Translations under genes and position numbers: made by a program
NCBI GenBank assembly: GCA_963743285.1
Contig: CAVUPF010000008.1
Coordinates: 124,001 to 188,000, forward strand
DNA: 64,000 nucleotides
Reading direction: 5' to 3'
DNA from: CAVUPF01 sp963743285
GTDB taxonomy: Bacteria; Actinomycetota; Thermoleophilia; Solirubrobacterales; 70-9
Part shown: one piece after another, positions 45,096 through 54,000 of the stretch
Layout of the letters: the number at the start of each line of letters is the position of its first letter
Numbering within the stretch: the stretch's first letter is position 1
Notes under the pieces: generated by a model
Databases searched by the model: none
What the model was told of the DNA's origin: nothing
Seen by the model: only the letters and a program-made list of their open reading frames with translations

Positions 45096-45473
45096 CTTCA
45101 GCGCGCAGCCGTTGATGCAGTAGCGCTGGCCGGTCGGCCCCGGGCCATCGTCGAAAACGTGCCCGAGGTGAGCTTCGCAGTGCTTGCAGACGACCTCGGT
45201 GCGCCGCATGAAGAGGCCGGTGTCAGGGCGCAGCTCGACGTGCTCCAGGTTGGCCGGCTCGGTGAAGCTTGGCCAGCCGGTGCCGGAGTCGAACTTGGTG
45301 TCGGAGGAGAACAGCTCGGCTCCGCAGCACACGCAGCGGTACATTCCCTCGTCCTTCTCGTCCCAGTATGGGCCGCTGAAGGCGCGCTCCGTCCCGGCCT
45401 TGCGGGTCACCTCGTATTGCTCGGGCGTCAGCTGCTCCCGCCACTCCTGATCTGACTTCTCGATTTTCGCCAT
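45072..45473 (-). CDS. msrB: Peptide methionine-R-sulfoxide reductase
   Basis: 133 residues from ATG 45473; the frame extends further upstream but overlaps the divergent thioesterase. Zinc ligands are 'CVCC' and 'CKHC', the substrate region is 'KFDSGTGWPSF', and the catalytic Cys is in 'GQRYCINGCALKL'. It reduces methionine-R-sulfoxide in oxidised proteins using thioredoxin. It is a stand-alone gene, not fused to msrA. Confidence 0.96.
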   Translation of the reverse strand: MAKIEKSDQEWREQLTPEQYEVTRKAGTERAFSGPYWDEKDEGMYRCVCCGAELFSSDTKFDSGTGWPSFTEPANLEHVELRPDTGLFMRRTEVVCKHCEAHLGHVFDDGPGPTGQRYCINGCALKLDTASSS

Positions 45474-45536
45474 CGACAAATGGTAGGGACAGCCGAGCGT
45501 CTGGCGCTCCTGCCCCCGCCGCATAGGATCGGGCCC

Positions 45537-46319
45537 GTGCCCAGAGCCTTCTATGAGCCCGAGGGCGACAGCTACCTCGCGACCGAGCTGACCCGCGGTC
45601 CTTGGGATCCCAACGCTCAGCACGCCGGGCCGCCCGCGGCTCTGCTCGGGCGAGAGATCGAGCGACTCGACGGCGCCGAGGAGTTCCAAGTCGGCCGGAT
45701 CACTTTCGAGATCCTCCGCCCGGTGCCGATCGCTGCCCTGCGGGCCTCGGCCCGCGTGGTGAGGCCGGGGAGGCGTGTGCAGCTGGTCGAGGCCTCGCTG
45801 AGCGGCGAGGATGGCGAGTTGATGCGGGCCAGCGCCTGGCGGATCCGGACCGGACCGGTCGAACTCCCCGAGGCGGTTGCCGGCGAGGCGGCCCCGCCGC
45901 CCGGGCCTGAGCAGGGCTCGCAGTCTGAGTTCTTCCCGACCGGGCAGGACGTCGGCTACCACACAGCAATGGAGTGGCGCTCGGTCAGCGGTGGCTTCCT
46001 GGAGCCGGGGCCGGCGACGTTCTGGATGCGGATGCGCTACCCGCTCCTCGCCGGCGAGGAGCCCTCCTCGCTGCAGCGAGCGCTGATCGCTGCCGATGTC
46101 GGCAACGGCATCAGCGCCGTGCTCGATTGGCGCCGCTACCTCTTCATCAACGTCGACCTCACCGTCCACCTCGAGCGGCTGCCCGAGGGGGAGTGGGTTT
46201 GCATCGACGCGGTCACCCTTTCTCAGCCAAACGGGATCGGCACCGCGGAGTCGGTGCTGTGGGATCGGCGTGGCCGGATTGGCCGCGCCACGCAGACGCT
46301 CTTGATCGCCGTGCGGTAG
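45537..46319 (+). CDS. Acyl-CoA thioesterase family (double hot-dog) protein
   Basis: 260 residues from GTG 45537 ('VPRAFYEPEGDSYLATELTRGPWDPNAQHAGPPAALLGREIERL'). The first hot-dog domain includes 'GRITFEILRPVPIAALRASARVVRPGRRVQLVEASL'. The second includes 'LIAADVGNGISAVLDWRRYLFINVDLTVHLERLPEGEWVCIDAVT...GIGTAESVLWDRRGRIGRATQTLLI'. It matches the TesB-like thioesterase family of actinobacteria, which hydrolyses acyl-CoA. The acyl chain specificity is unknown. Confidence 0.85.
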   Translation: MPRAFYEPEGDSYLATELTRGPWDPNAQHAGPPAALLGREIERLDGAEEFQVGRITFEILRPVPIAALRASARVVRPGRRVQLVEASLSGEDGELMRASAWRIRTGPVELPEAVAGEAAPPPGPEQGSQSEFFPTGQDVGYHTAMEWRSVSGGFLEPGPATFWMRMRYPLLAGEEPSSLQRALIAADVGNGISAVLDWRRYLFINVDLTVHLERLPEGEWVCIDAVTLSQPNGIGTAESVLWDRRGRIGRATQTLLIAVR

Positions 46320-46326
46320 CCGACGC

Positions 46327-47112
46327 TTATCGCAGCAGGCCGGTTAGGTCGTCGATCACGCGGTCGGGCGGCGGTTCGGCGCGCTCGGCCTGCTCGCGGG
46401 AGGTGGCGCCGCTGAGCACGAGGATCGTCTCCAGCCCGGCCCGCCGCCCGCCCTCGATGTCAGAGGCAATCCGGTCGCCGACCATCGCCACCCGCTTGGC
46501 GCCGGAGATCGATCCGCGCGCGAGGTCGAATAGGCGCCGCTCCGGCTTGCCGCAGATCGTCGCGGTTTCGCCCGAGGCAGTCTCGACCGCGGCGAGGATG
46601 GCTCCGCTGCCGGGCCATTCGCCGTCGGGCATCGGCAGGGTTGGGTCGCGACTGGTCGCCAGCAGTCGGGCCCCCCCTCGCAGCGCCAACGTCGCTGTCA
46701 GCAGCTCCTCGTAGTCGAACTCGCGGTGGCCGGAGACGACGACGACTTTGGCCTGACGGCCGCGCTCGCCGTCCAGCACCGTCGCCCCTTCGGCTTTGAC
46801 CAGCTCCTTCAGTCCCGCGGCCCCGATCACGAATGCCCCTCCCTGCGGGCCGGCTGCCTCGGCTGCCAGTCGCGCCGTGAGGGCGCCTGCGGTCAGCACC
46901 CTGTCCTCGTCGGTCGGGACGTCCGCCTCACGCAGCCGCTGCGCGTACGCTGCCGCCGACCTGCCCGGGTTGTTGGTGACGAAGGCGATCTCCTTGCCCG
47001 CGCCGATCAGGGTCCTCAGCGTCTCTGCGGCCCCCGGCACCATCTCCCTCCCGACCCACACAACCCCGTCGAGGTCGACCAGGAACCCGTCGAATTCGTC
47101 CGCCGCCGCCAC
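46327..47112 (-). CDS. HAD-superfamily subclass IIA phosphatase (NagD-like)
   Basis: 261 residues, GTG start. HAD motif I is 'GFLVDLDGVVWVG', motif II 'FVTNNPGRS', and motifs III/IV are 'CGKPERRLFDLA' and 'RVAMVGDRIASDIEGGRRAGLETILVLSG'. The IIA cap sits between motifs II and III. Relatives dephosphorylate small metabolites such as glycerol-3-phosphate, p-nitrophenyl phosphate or nucleotides. It converges on the thioesterase gene. Confidence 0.92.
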   Translation of the reverse strand: MAAADEFDGFLVDLDGVVWVGREMVPGAAETLRTLIGAGKEIAFVTNNPGRSAAAYAQRLREADVPTDEDRVLTAGALTARLAAEAAGPQGGAFVIGAAGLKELVKAEGATVLDGERGRQAKVVVVSGHREFDYEELLTATLALRGGARLLATSRDPTLPMPDGEWPGSGAILAAVETASGETATICGKPERRLFDLARGSISGAKRVAMVGDRIASDIEGGRRAGLETILVLSGATSREQAERAEPPPDRVIDDLTGLLR

Positions 47113-47400
47113 AGTGCGCGCAGGCTAGTGCCCTGTAGCGTGCTGCGCATGAGCGATCGCCGGGGTCGTCGGCGCCATTGGCCCGGCTCAACGTGCTCAA
47201 AGCCCTCCAGTACGAGTGAGGTATCGCGGCGCGGTCGGCCCTTCGCCTTCGGTCTGGATCACGGGCATGGCCTGCCGTACGCATGGCGCGGCGCGGCGAG
47301 AGCTTCCACGCAGCGCTGGCACGATCGGCGATTGGGTGTCGGCACTCGCTTCCGGAGCAGTCCTTGAGCCTTAAGCCTGCTCAGCTGCCTGAACCGGAGC
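47113..47400. other. Intergenic region without a convincing gene
   Basis: These 288 bases separate the HAD gene from csoR. Short open frames exist on both strands (for example 47150-47367 on the plus strand) but are Arg/Ser-rich, lack ribosome binding sites and look like high-GC shadows. I see no tRNA, riboswitch or strong hairpin. Confidence 0.4.
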
Positions 47401-47694
47401 TCAGCCGTGGCGCAGGAGCCGCCCCACGGCGCCCATCAGCTCCTCGGTGGGCTCCGCCCGCCCACCCTCACCGGCCCGGGCGAGGCAGTGAGCGGCGTGG
47501 TCGGCGAGCAGCCCCAGCGCGACCTTGTCGAGCGCGGCCTGGATCGCGGTCACCTGGGTGACGATATCGATGCAGTAGCGATCCTCCCCAACCATCCGCT
47601 CGACGCCCCGCACCTGCCCCTCGATCCGCCGCAACCGCTTCAGTAGGGCGTCCTTGCCCATCGCGTAACCGCGGGGCGCAGGGTCAGCGCTCAT
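47401..47694 (-). CDS. csoR: CsoR-type copper-sensing repressor
   Basis: 97 residues, ATG 47694. It has the DUF156/CsoR helical fold: 'LLKRLRRIEGQVRGVERMVGEDRYCIDIVTQVTAIQAALDKVALGLLADHAAHCL'. The Cu(I) ligands C41, H66 and C70 keep the same spacing (25 and 4) as C36/H61/C65 of M. tuberculosis CsoR, which points to copper rather than nickel or sulfane sulfur. A perfect operator palindrome lies 12 bp upstream, so autoregulation is expected. No copper ATPase or chaperone gene lies within the window. Confidence 0.93.
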   Translation of the reverse strand: MSADPAPRGYAMGKDALLKRLRRIEGQVRGVERMVGEDRYCIDIVTQVTAIQAALDKVALGLLADHAAHCLARAGEGGRAEPTEELMGAVGRLLRHG

Positions 47695-47706
47695 CCGTAA
47701 AGCATA

Positions 47707-47721
47707 TACCCCCAGGGGGTA
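47707..47721 (-). promoter_or_regulatory. CsoR operator (perfect palindrome)
   Basis: TACCCCCAGGGGGTA is a perfect 15 bp inverted repeat around one central base, with the G/C-tract pattern known for CsoR-family operators. It sits 12 bp upstream of the csoR start and just past the esterase stop, so it probably overlaps the csoR promoter and mediates copper-relieved autorepression. Confidence 0.85.
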
Positions 47722-48783
47722 CTAGGCCAAGCCCATGCGAAGCGCGCCCGCAGCCTCCAGCATCGCGGCCCGGGCGGAGCGGCTGACCGCGGTCAGGTTG
47801 GCGAAGCTGTGGATCAGGCCCGGGTAGCGGCACAGCGCCACCTGCACACCGGCCTCTTGCATCCGAGCCGCGTATGCCTCGCCCTCGTCGCGCAGTGGAT
47901 CAAAGCCGGCGGTCAGCACGTAGGCTGGCGGCAGGCCGGAGAGATCTGCGGCCCTGAACACCGACGCCCGCGGGTCTGCGTCGTCTGCTCGGTTTGGCAG
48001 GTAGCTTTCCTGAAACCAGTCCATGTCGGCGACTGTGAGCAGGAATCCCTCCGAAAACAGCTCTCGCGAGCGCCAGGTCTCGATCGCGTCTGTCGGCGGG
48101 TAGATCAGCAACTGCATCGACGGCAGCGGCCCGCCGCCGGCGCGTGCCATCTGACAGACCACCGTGGCCATATTGCCGCCGGCGCTGTCGCCGCCGACCG
48201 CGATCCGCGCCGAGTCGGCCCCCAGCTCACTCGCATGTGCGACGGCCCAGTCAAAGGCAGCGTGGGCGTCTTCGAGCGGCTCCGGGAAAGGGTGCTCCGG
48301 CGCCAGGCGGTAGTCGATCGAGAGGACCTTGACGCCGCTGTGGGCAGCGAGGAAGCGGCAGACCCCGTCGTGGGTATCGAGGTCGCCGATCACCCAGCCA
48401 CCGCCGTGGTAGTAGACGAGCAGGGGGTTTGCCGCACGGTTATCGCCCGCGGGCGTGTAGAGGCGAGCCCGCATCGCCCCGGCCGGTCCAGGCATCTCCA
48501 GCTCCTCAACTCGCGCCATCGGGATCGACGGCCCAGCAGCCACGGCAGCCTCGAACCGACGCTCGACCCGGATCCGCGCGGGATCGCCGCCGCCGTCGGT
48601 TAGCGACCTGGTTCCGCTCAGCTTGACGAGGCGCAGGAACACGTGGATGTCACTCGCCAACGTCTGCCCGTCGAGCACCGGCGGCTTGCCGAAGATTATC
48701 CGCTGCGCTCCCGCCGGCAGCCCGCATGCCAGCCGCAGGATGTGATGCTCAAGGCGCGCCGGGAGGCGGGGGGGAGAGGCCAC
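47722..48783 (-). CDS. Alpha/beta hydrolase, HSL-type esterase/lipase
   Basis: 353 residues, GTG start. The oxyanion-hole motif is 'VYYHGGGWVIGDLDTHD', the nucleophile elbow 'VGGDSAGGNMA', and the triad is completed by the Asp in 'VLTAGFDPLRDEG' and the His in 'PGLIHSFANL'. This is the hormone-sensitive-lipase subgroup acting on short to medium acyl esters. The roughly 90-residue N-terminal extension is family-typical. It is divergent from the P450 gene (133 bp between starts), so the two may be co-regulated. Confidence 0.92.
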   Translation of the reverse strand: MASPPRLPARLEHHILRLACGLPAGAQRIIFGKPPVLDGQTLASDIHVFLRLVKLSGTRSLTDGGGDPARIRVERRFEAAVAAGPSIPMARVEELEMPGPAGAMRARLYTPAGDNRAANPLLVYYHGGGWVIGDLDTHDGVCRFLAAHSGVKVLSIDYRLAPEHPFPEPLEDAHAAFDWAVAHASELGADSARIAVGGDSAGGNMATVVCQMARAGGGPLPSMQLLIYPPTDAIETWRSRELFSEGFLLTVADMDWFQESYLPNRADDADPRASVFRAADLSGLPPAYVLTAGFDPLRDEGEAYAARMQEAGVQVALCRYPGLIHSFANLTAVSRSARAAMLEAAGALRMGLA

Positions 48784-48916
48784 AACGAAGATCAGGCTAT
48801 GCGATCGGGCGGGGGAGTTTGCGGCTTCGGAACCGAGGTACTCCGCGGGATTCCCGTCTCAGGATGGATCTCACACGCTGGGCCTTTCCCTGCGTGTACG
48901 GTGGCGGTGAGGCACG

Positions 48917-50260
48917 ATGGAGGCGATGACGAAAGCGGCGGCTCCCCCGGCCGTTCCACGTGAGTCGACCCGTGGGCTGCCCCCCGGCCCGCGAATGCCG
49001 CGCGCTGCCCAGACCGCGATCTGGTCGCGGCGCGCGCAATGGATGCTCGAGCAGTGCCGCGCCCGCTTCGGCGACATGTTTACCCTGCGCATTGCCTACG
49101 AGGGAACCTGGGTGATGGTCTCTGACCCTGAGGCGATCAAGCAGGTCTTCACCGGCGATCCGCGCGTCTATCACGCCGGCGAGGGCAACCAGGTTCTGCG
49201 GCCGATCCTCGGCGAGAACTCGGTCCTGGTGCTCGACGAGCGGGCCCACATCGGCCAACGCAAGCTGCTGTTGCCCCCGTTCCACGGCGAGCGGATGCAG
49301 GGCTACGGGCAGACGATGGCTGAGATCGCCGCCCGCGAGATCGAGAGCTGGCCGGCCGGCACCCCGTACAAGCTGCGCCCGCGGATGCAGGCGATCACGC
49401 TGGAGATCATCCTCGAGACGGTCTTCGGGCTACACGGGGGGGAGCGCATGGACGCGCTGCGTTTGGCGCTGCGCGACTTCCTCAACCTCACGACCAGCCC
49501 GCGCATGCTCGTGCCCTTGATCCTCGCCGGCCCCGATCGGATCGGGCGCTTTCCTTTTTACCGACACCGCATCGACCGCGTCAATGAGCTGCTTTACCGC
49601 GAGATCGCCGAGCGCAGGGCGGCGGGCGACCTCACCGGGCGCGACGACATCCTCTCGATGCTGGTCGCGGCGCGGCACGAGGATGGCAGCCCGATGACCG
49701 ACGCGGAGATGCGCGACGAGTTGCTCACCCTCCTCGTCGCTGGGCACGAGACTACGGCGACGGCCCTCTCATGGGCGTTGGAGCGCCTGGTGCGCCACCC
49801 CGAGAAGCTCGCACGGCTGCGCGAGGAGACGCTCGCCGGTTCCGATGAGTACCTGACGGCGACGATCCAGGAGACGCTGCGCCTGCGTCCCGTCATCGTG
49901 CTCGTGATCAGGCGACTGACCGAGCCGGTCGAGATCGGTGGCTACGAGCTGCCCGCCGGCGCCTCGGTCACGCCCTGCATCCACCTCGTGCACCGCGATC
50001 CCGAGATCTACCCGGAACCGGAGCGCTTCCTGCCCGAGCGCTTCCTCGACAACCCACCGGGCACCTACACCTGGATACCCTTCGGCGGCGGCGTGCGCCG
50101 CTGCCTCGGCGCCTCCTTCGCCCAGTTCGAGATGGCGGTGGTCCTCAGGGAGCTGGTCAAGCGCCGCGACGTTCGTCCGGCCGACCCGGCCCCCGAGCGA
50201 CCCTTCCGCCGCGCGATCACCGAGACCCCGCGCCACGACGCCGAGGTCATTCTCGGCTGA
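48917..50260 (+). CDS. Cytochrome P450
   Basis: 447 residues, ATG 48917 (or 48926). The I-helix oxygen-activation motif is 'LLVAGHETTATALSWAL', the K-helix ExxR is 'ETLRLRP', the PERF-like segment is 'ERFLPERFLDNPPGTYTWIPFGGGVRRCLGASFA', and the haem-binding Cys is C396. No membrane anchor is present, so it is a soluble bacterial P450 that needs separate redox partners; none are adjacent. The substrate is unknown. The divergent esterase is the only functional clue. Confidence 0.95.
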   Translation: MEAMTKAAAPPAVPRESTRGLPPGPRMPRAAQTAIWSRRAQWMLEQCRARFGDMFTLRIAYEGTWVMVSDPEAIKQVFTGDPRVYHAGEGNQVLRPILGENSVLVLDERAHIGQRKLLLPPFHGERMQGYGQTMAEIAAREIESWPAGTPYKLRPRMQAITLEIILETVFGLHGGERMDALRLALRDFLNLTTSPRMLVPLILAGPDRIGRFPFYRHRIDRVNELLYREIAERRAAGDLTGRDDILSMLVAARHEDGSPMTDAEMRDELLTLLVAGHETTATALSWALERLVRHPEKLARLREETLAGSDEYLTATIQETLRLRPVIVLVIRRLTEPVEIGGYELPAGASVTPCIHLVHRDPEIYPEPERFLPERFLDNPPGTYTWIPFGGGVRRCLGASFAQFEMAVVLRELVKRRDVRPADPAPERPFRRAITETPRHDAEVILG

Positions 50261-50263
50261 TTT

Positions 50264-50280
50264 GGCGCCGCTCCGGCGCC
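50264..50280 (+). terminator. Hairpin between the convergent P450 and M23-like genes
   Basis: GGCGCCG (50264-50270), loop CTC, and CGGCGCC (50274-50280) form a 7 bp GC stem 4 bp after the P450 stop and 7 bp before the end of the opposing gene. It probably terminates both directions. Confidence 0.5.
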
Positions 50281-50286
50281 GCGCAA

Positions 50287-50901
50287 CTAACAGAGCTTTC
50301 CGCTCGGCCAGTCGGGTCCGGGGTTTATTCGGCGCAGCGGCTTGGCCCCGAGCGATCCGAGGAAGCGCGCCATCTCCCTGCCAGAGTTGGTTTCCATTCC
50401 CTCGTGATAGCAGGGCAGGGCGCGGGGCTCGCCGGCCGGGGTCGCCCAACCCCACTCGGTCCATGGATAGCCTGGGAGCGCGGTGGCGATCCGCTGTCCC
50501 GCCCGGACCCTTGCGCCGGCTGGCGCGAGCCCGGTCAGGTGCTCGGCTACGTAGATGATGGCGCCGGCGTGATCGCCGTCCAGCAGGCGGTACCAGATGA
50601 AGTGGCCTCCGGGCCACGGCGATCTGCCCGAAGAGCCGAGGATCTGCGCGTCGCCGATTGCCAGCACCGGATCGCGCCGGATCGGCGCGTAGTCAACGCC
50701 CATGTCGGTGCGGCTGACGCTCCAGCTCCCGACCGAGAACGGGTTGACGTAGTGGCTGGCCGCCACGGGCGGCGGTTCGGACCCCGGAGGGGCGGCGCCA
50801 CCGGGGGCTGCAGCAAGCGCCGCGGATGAGCAGAGGCTCGCCGTGACGAGGAGGCCGATGGCCCCGATCGTCGCCTTCAGCTTGTGCGTGGGCGTTCGCA
50901 A
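50287..50901 (-). CDS. Secreted protein with a degenerate M23 (LytM)-like domain
   Basis: 204 residues from TTG 50901, preceded by GAAGGAGG. There is a signal peptide ('TIGAIGLLVTASLCSSAALAAA'). The domain follows the lysostaphin-type order: 'SRTDMGVDYAP', 'DPVLAIGDAQILGSSG', 'GAIIYVAEHLTGLAPAGARVRAGQRIATALPG'. But the first zinc His is Asp (RTDMGVD for RxHxGxD) and the C-terminal HxH appears as 'TEWGWA', so peptidase activity is doubtful. A c-di-AMP riboswitch in its leader supports a cell-wall role, as these RNAs often control wall hydrolases in actinobacteria. It may bind rather than cut peptidoglycan. Confidence 0.65.
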   Translation of the reverse strand: MRTPTHKLKATIGAIGLLVTASLCSSAALAAAPGGAAPPGSEPPPVAASHYVNPFSVGSWSVSRTDMGVDYAPIRRDPVLAIGDAQILGSSGRSPWPGGHFIWYRLLDGDHAGAIIYVAEHLTGLAPAGARVRAGQRIATALPGYPWTEWGWATPAGEPRALPCYHEGMETNSGREMARFLGSLGAKPLRRINPGPDWPSGKLC

Positions 50902-50916
50902 ACCGGCCTCCTTCGT

Positions 50917-51035
50917 TGGCCTGCGGGGTTAGCTGTCGGGCTGGCGCTAAAGGAGCCTGCGCCCCCACCTAAGGGTTCGCCCCAAACTCGCTGGTTCCCC
51001 CGCTCCCGAGCCGAAGCCCGGGATTAGGCGTTACC
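50917..51035 (-). ncRNA. c-di-AMP riboswitch (ydaO/yuaA leader)
   Basis: On the minus strand the leader contains the conserved core elements in order: GGTAACGCC at about 51035-51027, a stem-loop, GGGGGAACC (51001-50993), TTTGGGGCGAACCC, then GACAGCTAACCCCGCAGGC (50937-50919). These match the ydaO consensus as I know it from actinobacteria. The element ends a few bases before the GAAGGAGG ribosome binding site (50914-50907) of the M23-like gene. It probably turns the gene off when c-di-AMP is high. Recognition is by motif, with no covariance search. Confidence 0.85.
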
Positions 51036-51056
51036 GGTATTCCGGACGGCGGCAGT

Positions 51057-54000
51057 CTAGCCGCAGCCGGTGTTGTTGCCGCACGATGAGCAGGTGTAGC
51101 AAGTGCCCGTGCGCTGCATCATGCCTCCGCACTGCTCACAGGCGGGGCCGAGGTCGAGGCCGGACATCTTGGCCGGCACGACCGGGGGGGCTTCGGTGAA
51201 GGCCGCGGCGGCGGGAACCGCCTCGCCGCCGGCCGCCCTCGTCTGCTCCGCGCCGTTCCCGTTGCCGGGTTTGGAGTGGCCGTTGCCGGCGCCATTCGCC
51301 GGTCCGGCCGCGCCGCCGCTGGTATCGATGCCGAGGCCAAGCTGAGTTGTCTCTGCCTCGCGCTTGGCCCGCACCTCGCTGGTCAGGATGCCGAGGTCCT
51401 CGAGCGTGTCGGTGTCCTCGACGAAGCGGCTTGCCAGCCAGCGCATGATGTAGTCGGGTAGTGATTTGGCGAAGGGGATCTCCGGGTTTTGGGTCATCCC
51501 CTCCGGCTCGAAGCGCATGTAGCTGAACTTGCGCACGAAGACCTCGAGCGGGACGCCGTACTGGAGGCCGATCGAGATCGCCGTCGCGAAGGCGTTCATC
51601 AGCCCTCGCATCGTCGAGCCCTCCTTGCCGATGTCGGTGAGGAAGATCTCCCCGACCGAGCCGTCCTCGTACTTGCCGGCGGTGATGTAGCCCTCGTGCC
51701 CGGCGATCCAGAACTTGTGGGTGATCGACTCGCGCTCGCGCGGCATCTTCTTGCGCACCGGAGCGGGGGCCGTCTCCTCCGCCTCCGCCTCCTTGTCCTT
51801 CTGTGCGTCCGTACGCAACGCCTGTGCGGTCTTCGACCCGTCGCGGTAGATCGCCAGCGCCTTCAGGCCGCCCTTCCAGCCACGCGTGTAGGCGTCGGCA
51901 ATGTCCTCGACCGTGGCCGACTGCGGCAGGTTGACGGTCTTGGAGATCGCACCGGAGATGAACGGCTGGGTCGCGGCCATCATGTCGATGTGGCCGGTGT
52001 GGGAGATCGCCCGCTCGCCGACCGCGACGTCGAAGACCGGCAGGTGCTCGTCCTTCAGCCCCGTTGCGCCGACGATCGTGTTCTGCTCGGTGATGTAGGC
52101 GTCGATCTGGTCGACCTCTGCCTCGGAATAGCCGAGCGTCCGCAGCGCCAGCGGTACCGAGCGGTTGACGATCGTCATCTGCCCGCCGCCGACCAGCTCC
52201 TTGAACTTGACCAGGGAGAAGTCAGGCTCGATCCCGGTCGTGTCGCAATCCATCAGGAAGCTGATCGTGTTGTGGCTTACGAAGCCGTTTGCCACGTAGG
52301 TGACGTTGTCCGGCACGGAGAGGTCAAAGGTAGGTTGGTCGTCGAGCACCTCGATCTCAGCCACCTCGTCGTAGAAGAAGTTGAGCAGGTGCGCAAGCTC
52401 CGGGCTCTCCGTACGCTCCAACAGCGCGGTCGCCGAGCGGCGAGAGACATCGCCCCTTCGGCTCAACCCCATCAGCATCGTCTTGCGCAGGGAGTCGTTC
52501 TCCGGTGCCAGCACATCGATCAGCTCGCGGCTGACCGGGATGTGGTTGTGGCGGGCTGCCTGTCGGTGCTCTCCGACCCACAGGGACTCCGACTTTCGCT
52601 CGGAGATGAAGCCGATCTCATCGCCGAACCTCGTCGCCTCGGCGACGTTGAGGATTCGCAGGACATAGCGCTCGTGCGGCCCCCAGTTCGAATCTGCCCC
52701 GTCCACCTTGCGGGTGGTAACGAAGCCGAGCGTGAGCATAAGGCTCTGCACGTCGCGGCTGAAGCGCTCGGTCACCGTGCTCCATGACGCATAGCCGTTG
52801 TTGGTCGTCCTGTCCGCCTCCCAGAGTCCACGGATGAATGCCGCATAGACCTTCGGGTCGTTGCTGTGCAGGATCGCGTCCGGCACGTGGGCGTGCCAAC
52901 CCTTGCCGCGGTGCTCGGCGGAGGGGTGCAGCTTTGAGAATCCGCACGCCTCCCACCAGATGGTCAGCGGTACCGAGTTATAGGCGACCTCCGTATAGCC
53001 CTTCTGCTCGGTGACCTTGGGTGAGATCCCGAACAGTCCGACCCCCAGCTCGATGAGGCGATCGACCACGTCGCGATCCTTCACGTCGACGCAGAGGCGG
53101 ATGCCCTTGGCGTGCAGCGATCCGTCGCCCATGAAATATCCCACCAACTCAGCTAAGTCCGGTGTGACAGCTCGTGGTACGCGGGTACGGAAATCAGCGT
53201 TCCAGTGCAACTCGCCGAGCGGAGGGAGTAGGACGTCCTGGGGCTCTCCGACGATTCCGTTCATCATCAACGGGACACGGTCGCCCTTCTCGATCTCAGC
53301 GAAGCGCCGCCAGGCCCACTCACCCTCGGCATCGACCACCTTGATCCGATGCGTGGGCGTACCCTGGATCCGGTAGCCGCGGCCGGTCTCGATTGAGACG
53401 ACTTGCTCGAAGCCGTTGACGTAGAAGTCGGTGACCTGTCGCGGGCCCTCGTCAGTCGCAACTTCGACATCGAGCCCTTGCCACTTGGGGCCACAGGTAT
53501 CACCCAGTGTGTTGAGTCGGACCAACCCGCGGCTGGTCGAGATGAGGCTATCTCCGACAAGGCACCCGGTTGGGGCTAGCACTGTCGCCTGCGCGTTGCG
53601 GTAGCCGTGTTCCTCGCCCAGCTCGACCGCCTCGTCCCAGGCTCGCTGTGCGGCCTCCAGCAGTTCGCTCTTGATCCCGGTCGGATCGATGTCGTAGGAG
53701 GCGTCGCGATGCATCCGCATTACACCGTTGTGGGGCTCGCGGTTTCGCTCGTACTCGTCGTAGGGACCGGTCGCTCCGGCGGCGATCAGCGCCGACTGGC
53801 GGTAGGCCCGCCCGGTCATCAGCGCCGTGATCGCGGCGGCGACGTTGCGACCCTCCTCGGAGTCGTAGGGCAAGCCGTCTGACATCAGCAGTGCGCCGAG
53901 GTTCGCGTAGCCGAGGCCGAGCTGGCGGAAGGCGTTGGCGTTGGCGGTGATCTCCTCGGTCGGGTAGCTGGAGAAGCCGACCACGATCTCCTGCGCGAGG

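Noticed and set aside
47150..47367. Possible small gene between the HAD phosphatase and csoR
   Set aside because: 72-residue Arg/Ser-rich frame without ribosome binding site or recognisable motif.
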